Source of the DNA: Clavibacter michiganensis subsp. tessellarius
GTDB lineage: Bacteria > Actinomycetota > Actinomycetes > Actinomycetales > Microbacteriaceae
Reading direction: 5' to 3'
DNA: 64,000 bases
Assembly: GCF_021922985.1 (NCBI RefSeq)
Contig: NZ_CP040788.1
Location: 2,108,001 to 2,172,000, forward strand
How positions within the stretch are numbered: position 1 is the first letter of the stretch; every line of letters begins with the position of its first letter. Shown here piece after piece: positions 18,395 through 26,185 of this stretch. The position numbers were made by a program, and so were the translations under genes. The notes below the pieces were generated by a model, which was not told the DNA's origin, did no database searches, and was given only the letters and a program-made list of their open reading frames with translations.

Positions 18395-19500
18395 TGCCCG
18401 CCGGTGTAGGCGCGGGCGCGATCCCGGGCTCGGGCTCGGGCGCGGGCGCGGGCGCGGGCGCGAACGCGAGCCCGGGCACGGGCGCCGGCCGTCGCAGCCG
18501 CCGCTGGTCCGGCGAGTGGGGAGCCCGCCGCGCCCCGGACGCCCCGCGGATCGACGTGCTGATCCCGAGCGCCGGCCGCGCGGCCGAGCTCGCCGTCACG
18601 CTCTCGGGCCTCGCCGGGCAGGACGACCCGCCGTTCCGCGTGGTCGTGAGCGACCAGTCCGACGGCTTCCGCGCGTCCGTCGAGCCCAGCGTTCAGGGCA
18701 TGGTCCGCGTGCTCCGGGCGCAGGGCCGCGAGGTCGAGGTGGTGGCGCACCTGCCGCGCCGCGGGATCGCGGAGCACCGGGCGTCGCTGCTCGCGCGCGC
18801 CACCGCCGACGCCGTGCTGTTCCTCGACGACGACGTGTGGCTCGAGCCCGGCATGCTGCGCCGTATGCACGACGCCCTCGACGCGCTCGGCATCGGCTTC
18901 GTGGGCGCCGCCGTGCAGGGCCTCAGCTACCTCGACGACCGCCGGGCCCACGAGGCCGCCGACTTCACGCCGTGGGGCGACGCGGTCGAACCGGAGCGCA
19001 TCCGCCGCGGCACCCCGGCCTTCGACCGCTGGCCGCTGCACAACGCCGCGAACCTCGCCCACATCGCCGCCGACCTCGACCTCGAGGTCGACACCTGGCT
19101 CGCCTACCGGATCGCGTGGGTCGGCGGCTGCGTGCTCTACCGCCGGAGCGCGCTCGTGGAGACCGGCGGCTTCGACTTCTGGGAGCGGCTGCCCGAGCGG
19201 CACTCCGGGGAGGACGTCGCCGCGCAGTGGCGGGTGATGGAGCGCTTCGGCGGCGCGGGCATCGTCCCGAGCGGCGCCGTGCACCTCGAGGCGCCGACCA
19301 CGCTGCCCGTCCGCGAGGTGGACGCGTTCGACGTGGTGTTCGCGGAGGAGCAGGTGGAGCAGCCGGATCCGCCCGGGTCGCCGGAGCAGCCGGCGGTGCA
19401 GGAGTCGCCGGATCCCCAGGAAGAGCACCTAGGCGACGTGCCGCCGGAGGAGTCGACTCGATCCGTGGGCGGTGCGGATCCCCGCGCCGACCGCTCCTGA
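18394..19500 (+). CDS. Family 2 glycosyltransferase
   Basis: 368 residues. A GT-A fold runs from about residue 50 (RIDVLIPSAGRAAEL) through LFLDDDVWLEPGML, whose DDD is the metal-binding DxD. VGGCVLYRRSAL and WERLPERHSGEDVAAQWR supply the acceptor-side GED motif. The first ~35 residues are a Gly/Ala/Ser run encoded by repeated GGGCGC-like hexamers, and a Pro/Glu-rich tail of about 45 residues ends the protein; both should be disordered. The start overlaps the hldE stop (TGATG), so the two are co-translated and may build one glycan. Confidence 0.85.
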   Translation: MPAGVGAGAIPGSGSGAGAGAGANASPGTGAGRRSRRWSGEWGARRAPDAPRIDVLIPSAGRAAELAVTLSGLAGQDDPPFRVVVSDQSDGFRASVEPSVQGMVRVLRAQGREVEVVAHLPRRGIAEHRASLLARATADAVLFLDDDVWLEPGMLRRMHDALDALGIGFVGAAVQGLSYLDDRRAHEAADFTPWGDAVEPERIRRGTPAFDRWPLHNAANLAHIAADLDLEVDTWLAYRIAWVGGCVLYRRSALVETGGFDFWERLPERHSGEDVAAQWRVMERFGGAGIVPSGAVHLEAPTTLPVREVDAFDVVFAEEQVEQPDPPGSPEQPAVQESPDPQEEHLGDVPPEESTRSVGGADPRADRS

Positions 19501-19521
19501 TCACCGACGAGAGGACACCCC

Positions 19522-19713
19522 ATGGCCATCAACCCCATCGAGCTCCAGAAGCACCTCAGCGGCCTCGACTACCCGGCGTCGAAGGACGCGATCGTGAAGA
19601 AGGCGGAGGAGTCGGGCGCCGACTCCGACGCGCTCGACGCGCTCAAGAAGATCGAGGACAAGGAGTACGACGCTCCCACCGCGATCAACTCCGCGGTCTC
19701 CGACGCGAGCTGA
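19522..19713 (+). CDS. DUF2795 small protein
   Basis: 63 residues, a typical size for DUF2795. It opens with the conserved NPIELQKHLSGLDYPASKDAIVKKA pattern (split here as NPIELQKHLSGLDYP and ASKDAIVKKA) and is charged and probably helical. The function is unknown; members are widespread in actinobacteria. GAGAGGA precedes ATG 19522. It lies 21 bases after the glycosyltransferase and just ahead of a strong terminator. Confidence 0.85.
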   Translation: MAINPIELQKHLSGLDYPASKDAIVKKAEESGADSDALDALKKIEDKEYDAPTAINSAVSDAS

Positions 19714-19730
19714 TCCGCACCCGCACGACG

Positions 19731-19769
19731 CGACGGCTCCCGTCCTCCAGGTGAGGACGGGAGCCGTCG
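19731..19769. terminator. Bidirectional terminator hairpin
   Basis: A perfect 17-base stem (19731-19747 with 19753-19769) closes a 5-base loop. It lies between the DUF2795 gene and the convergent small gene ending at 19787, so it can stop transcription from both sides. Confidence 0.85.
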
Positions 19770-19786
19770 TGCGTGGAGCGCAGGCG

Positions 19787-19927
19787 TCAGGGCCGGTACT
19801 CCTGCGGCCTGTCGAACCCCATCGGATCGCCGTTCGACGGGTTCTGGCCGTCTCCGGTCATGCGGACCTTGCCGAGCACGTAGATCGCGCGCGTGAGGAT
19901 GCGGCCGATCAGACGGAGGACGGTCAT
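19787..19927 (-). CDS. Small 46-residue protein, leaderless
   Basis: A 47-codon frame starting MTVLRLIGRILTRAIYVLGK and ending in a polar tail (GDPMGFDRPQEYRP). The first 20 residues could form an amphipathic or membrane-associated helix. There is no ribosome site, but TACGGT at 19934-19939 stands exactly 6 bases before the ATG, a leaderless promoter arrangement, and a perfect terminator stem follows the stop. Promoter, frame and terminator together support a real gene. No family was recognised. Confidence 0.6.
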   Translation of the reverse strand: MTVLRLIGRILTRAIYVLGKVRMTGDGQNPSNGDPMGFDRPQEYRP

Positions 19928-19933
19928 ATCCCG

Positions 19934-19939
19934 ACCGTA
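19934..19939 (-). promoter_or_regulatory. -10 box of a leaderless promoter
   Basis: TACGGT ends 6 bases before ATG 19927, which lacks a ribosome site. Confidence 0.5.
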
Positions 19940-19983
19940 TCGATGAGGTCGGCGGGCCGGAAGGCGCCGGGCAGGATGGGGGC

Positions 19984-20496
19984 ATGGACCACATCGACCC
20001 GCGCCGCATCGCCGCCGTGCTCGCCGACGCGGAGATGCGCGCGGCCTACGCGCGCGTCGTGCTCGGATCCTCGCTCGACGACGCCCTCGCGCACCTGTCC
20101 CCGGCGCGTCGGCGGAAGGCCGCGACCGCGCTCACCGGATCCGGCCTCGTGGCCCTCGACCCCGAGGGCACCGCGACCGCGCCCGACGCCGTCTTCCGCG
20201 CGATCCTCGCCCAGCAGCCCGCGACGCCGCCCGCCCAGGGCGTCGAGCGCTTCCTCCGCGAGGGCCGCATCGCGCAGTGGCCGGCCTCCCCGGCCGACCT
20301 CGACGACCTGCTCCGGCACGTCGTCACCCAGGTGCTGGACACGCACGAGGTCCTCGACGAGAGGGCCCTCACCGCGCGCCTGGTCCGCCTCACCGACGAC
20401 CACGCCCTGCTCCGCCGCCACCTCGTGGACGCGGGCCTCGTGCTGCGGACGCGCTCGGGATCGGAGTACGCGCGGGCGATGAACGAGCCGGCCTAG
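19984..20496 (+). CDS. DUF2087 domain protein
   Basis: 170 residues. The N-terminal ~75 residues look like a winged-helix or helical repeat domain. The C-terminal DUF2087 domain runs about 85-165: FLREGRIAQWPASPADLDDLL, then DERALTARLVRLTDDHALLRRHLVDAGLVLR (named by its ends LTDDHALLRRHL), then a closing SGSEYAR. The family is often attached to regulators, but its activity is unknown. Its stop codon overlaps the stop of the convergent zeta toxin gene through a shared CTAG. Confidence 0.75.
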   Translation: MDHIDPRRIAAVLADAEMRAAYARVVLGSSLDDALAHLSPARRRKAATALTGSGLVALDPEGTATAPDAVFRAILAQQPATPPAQGVERFLREGRIAQWPASPADLDDLLRHVVTQVLDTHEVLDERALTARLVRLTDDHALLRRHLVDAGLVLRTRSGSEYARAMNEPA

Positions 20497-21518
20497 CGCC
20501 CGCGGTCGGCGCGCGCTGGTCCGGGTCGGCCCGGGGCCGTCCGGCCTGCACGTGTGATCCCCGGGAGAGGTCTCGCGCGCGGGGCCTCGGTCGTCGGTCC
20601 TGATCGCGTCGGCACCAGCGGCCCGCCCCGCGATGCCCGCGACATGTCCGTCACCAGGGTCGCCGGCGCACGCGGATCCTCCCGCTCCTGCTCCGCCGTC
20701 TTCCAATACACGCGGTACCGCGACACCGCCGGCGACTCCTCCGCCACCATCCGCGCGTTCGCCTCCGGCCGCGACCGACCATCCGGCTCCCCGTAGACCC
20801 ACGCGCCGAACTCGCTCGGCACCCACCGGCCCCCGAGCCCGTCACCCTTCTCCGCGCGCTCGTTGCCCTCGCGCCACCGCGTCCGGATCCGCTCGTCCGA
20901 CACCTCCCGCGGCACCTCGACGTCCATCACCTGGACGTCGTAGCCGGCCCGCTCCAGCTCGCCCATGATCTGGCGCGCCTTCGTGTCCGAGCTCAGGACC
21001 GTGTCGATGACGATGTCATCACCCCGTTCGATCGACTCCACTCGCAGTCGTTCGGCAAGGAACGCGGACTCCTCATGGACGAGCGACGAGAGTTCCATGG
21101 GATGGAACCGCTCCCCGGCTTGCTCCCGCTCACGCACGGCCGCGGGCTTGATCCAGGAGTCATAGCTCTTGTCGGCCAATGCACGACGCAGCAATCGCTC
21201 CTTCATGTCATCAGCGTCGATCTGCAGGAACTCGTCCTGTCCCGCGCCCGTCACCATCTCACGGACAGTGCTCTTGCCCGCCCCCGGCGGGCCCGCGAGC
21301 AAGATGGCACGATACGTGCTGCGGACGCCGGGCTTCTCGGTGCGCACCTCATCGAGGACGCTGTCGTGGAGATCCGAACGGTCCCCAGTCGGGCGGCTAC
21401 CGCGCCACCAATCGGGGTTGTTCACGCTCGCCGTCGGCGCCCCGGAGGAGAGGGGACCATCGGCAGTCGACAACGCACGGATCGTGCGCAAGTGGTCCTC
21501 GGAGCTCGATCCGCTCAC
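20493..21518 (-). CDS. Zeta toxin family protein
   Basis: 341 residues from GTG 21518. After a polar N-terminus, a P-loop kinase domain has Walker A GPPGAGKST (76-84), then LQIDADDMKE (the Asp that deprotonates the sugar substrate) and a VIDTVLSS strand. Zeta toxins phosphorylate UDP-N-acetylglucosamine and block wall synthesis. The C-terminal ~100 residues (Arg/Pro-rich) extend past the core. It lies 3 bases after the stop of its upstream partner, a toxin-antitoxin gene order. It may instead be a chromosomal zeta-like kinase with a mild role. Confidence 0.85.
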   Translation of the reverse strand: MSGSSSEDHLRTIRALSTADGPLSSGAPTASVNNPDWWRGSRPTGDRSDLHDSVLDEVRTEKPGVRSTYRAILLAGPPGAGKSTVREMVTGAGQDEFLQIDADDMKERLLRRALADKSYDSWIKPAAVREREQAGERFHPMELSSLVHEESAFLAERLRVESIERGDDIVIDTVLSSDTKARQIMGELERAGYDVQVMDVEVPREVSDERIRTRWREGNERAEKGDGLGGRWVPSEFGAWVYGEPDGRSRPEANARMVAEESPAVSRYRVYWKTAEQEREDPRAPATLVTDMSRASRGGPLVPTRSGPTTEAPRARPLPGITRAGRTAPGRPGPARADRGR

Positions 21519-21521
21519 GGC

Positions 21522-21980
21522 TCAGTCGCCCTCGGCGGGCGCCAGATCGAAGACCTCCCTGTAGATCTGAGAATCGATGAGGCCCGCTCGGCGAGCCGAC
21601 CCGAGGTCCGCCCATGTGCCGGGTGGATTGACCACCAGGTCGTCCCAGCCGTCGGTCTTGTCGAGCGGCGCATACGGATACCGCGCCAGCTCATCCACCA
21701 GCCGCTCCCGATCCAGCTGCCCCACCGCGTACCGCTCGCAGATCTCCATCGGCAACGCGCCCGAGAACCCCTCCAGCGGCATGCTCACCTCCCGCGCCGC
21801 ACGCAGCCGCGCGAGGTCCTCCGGTCGGAACACCCGCAGCCGCCGCGCCAGCTCCTCCTCGGAGCGGCCGGCATCCAGCAGACGCCGCACCTCCCGCAGG
21901 TAGTCCAGCTCGGCCAGACGGAGACGCAGCAGCGCCAGCGCCGCCGGCGCGACCTCCTTGGGAACATCGCGTGCGGTCAT
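21522..21980 (-). CDS. Probable antitoxin partner of the zeta toxin
   Basis: 152 residues from ATG 21980, behind a strong GAGGAGG. It is highly charged and helical at the N-terminus (LRLRLAELDYLREVRRLLDAGRSEEE, cited by its ends) and has a C-terminal part with MEICERYAVGQLDRERLVDEL and GWDDLVVNPPGTW. It does not resemble the classic three-helix epsilon antitoxin or PezA. The antitoxin role is inferred only from its place directly ahead of the toxin with a 3-base gap. Confidence 0.6.
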   Translation of the reverse strand: MTARDVPKEVAPAALALLRLRLAELDYLREVRRLLDAGRSEEELARRLRVFRPEDLARLRAAREVSMPLEGFSGALPMEICERYAVGQLDRERLVDELARYPYAPLDKTDGWDDLVVNPPGTWADLGSARRAGLIDSQIYREVFDLAPAEGD

Positions 21981-22137
21981 GCGGCAGCCTCCTCGTGCGG
22001 GTGATCGGGTACGTGGTCGGGCAGGGGTCGCGCGCACGGCCGAGCGGCCGTCGAGCGGATCCGGGTGCCGGAAGCAGCCAGGCTAGGGCACCCGCCGACG
22101 CCGAGGTCGCCGGGTCCGCCGACCCGCACCGCGCGCG

Positions 22138-22584
22138 TCAGCTCGCGGCGCGGTCGCCCTTCGGCACGAAGCCGGACCGCTGGTTGCTCGTCTCGTCGAG
22201 GAGCCGCCGGACGGCCGCCTTCTCGATCAGCCAGCGTCCGCCCGGCCGCATCGCCGGGATCACGCCGTCGCGCAGCCAGCCGAGGATCGCCGGCCGGCTC
22301 TTCTGGAACAGCTCCATGAGGTGGCGGTGGGTGAGGTGGTCGGGGTAGGCGTCGAGCGGATGCGGGTACGGCTCGTGCGGCGGCACCGGCACGGTCGACG
22401 TCGACTCGAGCCACTCGCGCACCTCGGACCGGAACGCGATCCAGGAGTGGGAGATGCGGTGCCCGGGGATCGTCCCCTTCGCGAACCAGAGGCTCACGGT
22501 CGTCTGGCCGATGCCGAGCAGCCGCTGCAGGTCGGCCGAGCGCAGCGTCGCCGGGAGGTCGTCCCAGGGGTCTCGGTCTGCCAT
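22138..22584 (-). CDS. Tandem excisionase-like helix-turn-helix protein
   Basis: 148 residues made of two related MerR/excisionase-type DNA-binding units. Unit 1 is about 14-60 (LRSADLQRLLGIGQTTVSLW, then FRSEVREWLES). Unit 2 is about 86-133 (LTHRHLMELFQKSRPAILGW, then IEKAAVRRLLDE). Two units on one chain suggest recognition of a split or direct-repeat site. It sits between the toxin pair and the conjugation-like locus, so it could be a regulator or recombination directionality factor of that region, but no integrase is near. Confidence 0.7.
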   Translation of the reverse strand: MADRDPWDDLPATLRSADLQRLLGIGQTTVSLWFAKGTIPGHRISHSWIAFRSEVREWLESTSTVPVPPHEPYPHPLDAYPDHLTHRHLMELFQKSRPAILGWLRDGVIPAMRPGGRWLIEKAAVRRLLDETSNQRSGFVPKGDRAAS

Positions 22585-22685
22585 GCGCGCGTGCTGCTCC
22601 GGTCGGGTGCGGCGCGGGATGCTCGGATTTACCCGCCTGCGCAATTATCGCCGGACGCCCGGGGGCCACCGCAACCCGCCTGTCC

Positions 22686-23867
22686 CTACTCGGTCGCATG
22701 CCGGCACTCCCCGCCGCAGAGCGTCACGCCGAACACGCCGAAGAACGCCTCCGGATCCACGTAGCCGCTCACCGGCGCCCCCTGCGTCTGCGACTGCGGC
22801 AGCGCGCTCACCCGGGCGTCGGTGGACCCGCGCGCGTCGATCCGGATGTCGAGGTGGCACCCCGTGGACGGCCCGTTCGACCCCACCTTGCCGATCTCCT
22901 GGCCGGCGGTCACCGTGTCGCCGACGTGCACCTCCATGTCCTGCTCGTACATGTGCAGGTAGCTGATGGTGTAGCCCGCCGCCGAGCGGACGGACACCGT
23001 GTAGCCGCCCGCCGTGGTCACGCTGCCGGCCTGCGCGGCGAGCACGGGCGAGCCGCAGGAGTAGCCGGAGCGGCCCGACGCGGATCCGCTCTCCCGGGTC
23101 TGGTAGTCGTTCGCCGGGTGCCACGAGGAGGCGCCCGCCGTCGGGCTGACGCGCGGGCCGTAGCCGGAGGTCTGGTCGAAGGGCGCCTTCAGCGGCAGCA
23201 CGGTGCCGCCGGCCGAGCAGCCGCCGGAGGGCGCGGCGGGCGTGGACGTGGCGGAGGGATCCGGCGTCCCGGTCGCGGCGGGGGTCGCGGCCGGAGCAGC
23301 CGTCGCGCCCGACAGCTGCGCGACCACGTCCTCGGCCGGCTGCTGGAACCGCCGGTAGTGGTACGGGTCCTTGTTGATCTGCACCTCGTGGATCGCGAGG
23401 GTCGGCTCGAGCGAGTCCCACCCCTTCACGGTCTGCAGCCGCTGGAGGAAGAGCTTCGCGCTCGACGTCGGGTCCATGCGCTCCTGCACCGAGCCCCACG
23501 ACGACTGCTGCTGGAAGAGGCCGATGGAGTCGGCGATGGAGCCGTCCGGGTTCACCGCGTCGTCCCCGTAGTCGATGGCGCGCAGCGACGACTCCCCCAT
23601 CGCCGCCATGACCCCGAGCACCTGCGCCTGCCGGGACAGCCCGATCCCGGCGGCGGCGTCCATGATCGCGGCGGCGTTGTCGAGCTGATCCCCCGCGTAG
23701 CCGTCGACGGGCGTGCGCGGGCCGGTCGACGAGGACGCCGCGCCCTGCGTCGTGCAGGCGGACGCGTCGTCGCCGCCGAAGCCGAACAGCACCAGGAAGA
23801 CGATCATCCCCATCAGCGCGGCGGGCGTGCCGATGAGGATCAGGACCCCCTTGCCGCCGCCGTTCAC
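22686..23867 (-). CDS. VirB1-like lysozyme / M23 peptidase of the secretion locus
   Basis: 393 residues from GTG 23867. One membrane helix (about 7-28) is followed by a lysozyme/transglycosylase-like domain (about 60-190; MAAMGESSLRAIDYGDD, DSIGLFQQQSSWG), a Pro/Ala/Thr linker, then an M23 metallopeptidase domain (about 235-375). The zinc ligands there are in SSWHPANDYQ, YLHMYEQ and GCHLDIRID. The pairing cuts both glycan and peptide bonds of the wall, as in conjugation hydrolases of Gram-positive plasmids. In the first zinc position the sequence reads HPANDY, where many M23 enzymes have HxGxD. The start overlaps the preceding stop (GTGA). Confidence 0.82.
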   Translation of the reverse strand: MNGGGKGVLILIGTPAALMGMIVFLVLFGFGGDDASACTTQGAASSSTGPRTPVDGYAGDQLDNAAAIMDAAAGIGLSRQAQVLGVMAAMGESSLRAIDYGDDAVNPDGSIADSIGLFQQQSSWGSVQERMDPTSSAKLFLQRLQTVKGWDSLEPTLAIHEVQINKDPYHYRRFQQPAEDVVAQLSGATAAPAATPAATGTPDPSATSTPAAPSGGCSAGGTVLPLKAPFDQTSGYGPRVSPTAGASSWHPANDYQTRESGSASGRSGYSCGSPVLAAQAGSVTTAGGYTVSVRSAAGYTISYLHMYEQDMEVHVGDTVTAGQEIGKVGSNGPSTGCHLDIRIDARGSTDARVSALPQSQTQGAPVSGYVDPEAFFGVFGVTLCGGECRHATE

Positions 23868-24481
23868 TTGTCGCGGACGGCCTGGATCTCGTCCGCCAGC
23901 CACGGGGCCGTGGTCGAGGAGCGGACGAGCGCGACGTCGTAGTCGCCGTCGTCGGTGGGCACGCGCACGATGAGCGCGTACGCGGTGGGCGCGGGCATCA
24001 CCGTGCCGGTGCCGGTGACCGCGTGGGCCGTGAGGCGCGACGGGATGGTGGGCACGAACGCGACCGCGCCCTGCTGCGACAGGAGCGGCGTCATCTGCCG
24101 CTCCCACTCGGCCTCGGCGATGCCCGGCTGCGCGTAGGTGCGCATGACCTCGTCGGCCGCCGCGAGCGCGGACGCCTGCGCGGCGGCGTCGGCGGTGGGC
24201 TCGGGCTCGGCCGCGGCGCCGTCGTCCGTCGCGCCCGGGGAGGAGGTGCCGACGGCCGCGCCGTCGCCGGTCGTGCCCGCGGCGCCGGCGGCGCCCGGCG
24301 AGGCGAGCGGATCCGCGGCGGCGCCCGACGGGCTCCCGTCGTCGTGCACGGTGACGTTCGCGCATCCGGCGGCCCCGAGGGCGAGGGCGGCCGCGAGCGC
24401 GACGGCACCCGCCCCGCGGACGGCGGACGAGCGCGCGGCGGGGACGCGCCGGGCGACGCCGCGCGCGACGCCCGCCCGCAT
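23864..24481 (-). CDS. Lipoprotein of the secretion locus
   Basis: 205 residues. A basic N-terminus and hydrophobic stretch end in the lipobox ALGAAGC, so it is lipid-anchored outside. A Gly/Ala/Ser/Pro-rich spacer of about 60 residues precedes a compact C-terminal domain (about 95-205). Both ends overlap neighbouring genes by 4 bases, so the three minus-strand genes form one unit. The C-terminal part has the size of an NTF2-like domain, as in VirB8/TcpC-type transfer proteins, but that is a guess. No named family was recognised. Confidence 0.7.
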   Translation of the reverse strand: MRAGVARGVARRVPAARSSAVRGAGAVALAAALALGAAGCANVTVHDDGSPSGAAADPLASPGAAGAAGTTGDGAAVGTSSPGATDDGAAAEPEPTADAAAQASALAAADEVMRTYAQPGIAEAEWERQMTPLLSQQGAVAFVPTIPSRLTAHAVTGTGTVMPAPTAYALIVRVPTDDGDYDVALVRSSTTAPWLADEIQAVRDK

Positions 24482-25920
24482 CAGAGGCCCCGCGCCACGG
24501 CCGCCCCCGCGCGGAGCCAGGCCCGCTGCGTGGACGCCCGGAGCGCGCCGTAGTTGAGGACGTCGGCGCCGAGCGCCGGGTCGTAGGGCACCGTGACCAC
24601 GTCGCGGGCGAGCGGCGCGAAGCCGTCGGAGATCTTGGCGAGCTCGGCGGGGGCGAGGTCGTGCTTGTGCGCGCTGACCACCACGACCGCGCGCTCCGCG
24701 AGGTCGGCGAAGTGCCCGCCGCGCTCCGCGAGGCCCTCGATGAGGAGGGCCGCCGACTCCGCGGCCTTGGCCTCGCCGATGGTGGGCACCACGATCTGGT
24801 CGGCCCGCTCGATGGCGCGCAGCCACATCGGGTCGGTCTCGTCGTTGCCCGAGTCGATGAGCACGAGCCGGTAGAACTTGGCGGCGACCGCGTGGATCAG
24901 GTCGACCGTGGTGTCGTCGAACCGCTGCTGGGTGGCGAGCACCTCGGGCTTCGAGCGGAGCACGTCGTAGCGGTCGCGGGTCTGGTGGTGCACGAAGTGC
25001 GCGAGGTCGGCGGACTGCGCGCCCGTGCCGAGGAGCCGGTCGACCTGCGGCAGGAGGTCGAGGATGCTCGCGTCGTGCGGCCCCTGCTCCGTGCTCCAGC
25101 CGAGGGTGCCGCGCGTCTGGTTGTTGTCCCACGCGAGGACGCCCGCGCCGCCGTGCCGCGCGAAGACGGAGGCGAGGCAGATGGTGGACATGGTCTTGCC
25201 GACCCCGCCCTTGCCGTTGACGACCGCGACGGTGCGGGGGCCGGGCCAGTGCTGGCTGACGAGGCGGGTCCACTCGCGCTCGCGGCGCTCGGCCTCGGAC
25301 GGCGACATGCGGATCCCGAGCCGCGTGAGGGTGCCGCGCATGCCCTGCGTGGCCGGCTCCTCCACCTCCTCGCGCGTGAGGAAGGACTGGCGGGCGGCGC
25401 GGCGGGTGAGCGGCGGATCCGCGGGGGCGGCGGGGGCGGGCGCGGAGGCGGATCCCACGGCGGGCGGCGCGGCAGGGGCGAGCGCGTGCGCGCCCGAGGC
25501 GACGGACGCGGACGCGGACGCCGTGACGGGCGGCGCCGCGGCGACCGACGACGCGGCCACCGGAGCGGCGGCGGATCCCGCGGGCACGGCGGCGCCGACC
25601 GGCGCCGGCTCCCCCGCCGGCTCCGCGATCGCGTCCGTGCGGTCGAGCTCGCTGAGCGCCTCGATCGTCCCGTCGGGCCCGACCGCGAGGGCCTGCGACC
25701 CGTAGCGGTCGCGCGTCGTGAGCCGGACCGCCCGCTGCATCTGCTCCGCGGTGCCGCGCACGCTGAGGAGGATGCCGCGCCGGATCTCGTCCTCCTCCGC
25801 CTCCGCGAACGGCGTCGCGACGCCGTTGACGGTGAGGACCCCGGTGGCCCTGCCGCCGGCGGTGGGCGTGATGATGGCGTCGATGCGGGGGAACGCGGGG
25901 ACGGGCGGGGCGTCGGTCAT
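24481..25920 (-). CDS. ParA/MinD-like ATPase of the secretion locus
   Basis: About 479 residues from ATG 25920. The N-terminal ~90 residues are a small domain (IDAIITPTAGGRATG...). A long Ala/Pro-rich spacer follows, then a ParA-type ATPase from about residue 225. Deviant Walker A NGKGGVGKT has the signature lysine, and the Walker B-like strand is YRLVLIDSGND. Such ATPases position DNA or secretion machines. It is the first gene of the left arm, divergent from the DUF6668-like gene. Confidence 0.8.
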   Translation of the reverse strand: MTDAPPVPAFPRIDAIITPTAGGRATGVLTVNGVATPFAEAEEDEIRRGILLSVRGTAEQMQRAVRLTTRDRYGSQALAVGPDGTIEALSELDRTDAIAEPAGEPAPVGAAVPAGSAAAPVAASSVAAAPPVTASASASVASGAHALAPAAPPAVGSASAPAPAAPADPPLTRRAARQSFLTREEVEEPATQGMRGTLTRLGIRMSPSEAERREREWTRLVSQHWPGPRTVAVVNGKGGVGKTMSTICLASVFARHGGAGVLAWDNNQTRGTLGWSTEQGPHDASILDLLPQVDRLLGTGAQSADLAHFVHHQTRDRYDVLRSKPEVLATQQRFDDTTVDLIHAVAAKFYRLVLIDSGNDETDPMWLRAIERADQIVVPTIGEAKAAESAALLIEGLAERGGHFADLAERAVVVVSAHKHDLAPAELAKISDGFAPLARDVVTVPYDPALGADVLNYGALRASTQRAWLRAGAAVARGL

Positions 25921-26061
25921 CTGCGGCTCTCGTGAGGGGGGCGTCGTGCGGATCGTGCGTGCGGGACGCCGCCCGCCCATGTGGAGAGGAGCCGCGCGGA
26001 CGCGGCGGGGTCGGCCAGGGTCGATGGCGGCGAGACAGTCTCGTGGAAAATGCGAGCAGGA

Positions 26062-26094
26062 GCAAGCACTTGCGCCCGCGCAAGCACTTTGACA
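26062..26094. promoter_or_regulatory. Repeat/hairpin operator with -35 box between divergent arms
   Basis: GCAAGCACTT occurs twice (26062-26071 and 26080-26089), 18 bases apart. CTTGCGC-CC-GCGCAAG (26069-26084) is a perfect inverted repeat between them. A consensus TTGACA (26089-26094, plus strand) overlaps the second copy. The layout suits a regulator that controls both arms of the conjugation-like locus. The plus-strand -10 is not obvious. Confidence 0.55.
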
Positions 26095-26185
26095 GCATCA
26101 CCCCTGCACCGTCCTGTCGACATCCCCCACCCGGTGGATCACGCGTGAGGCGAGCACGAGACCCGGCGGGTGGGATGGGCGAGGC

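Noticed and set aside
18411-18490. CRISPR-like repeats in the GT2 gene
   Set aside because: They are 6-base coding repeats without spacers; no CRISPR array or cas gene was seen in the window.
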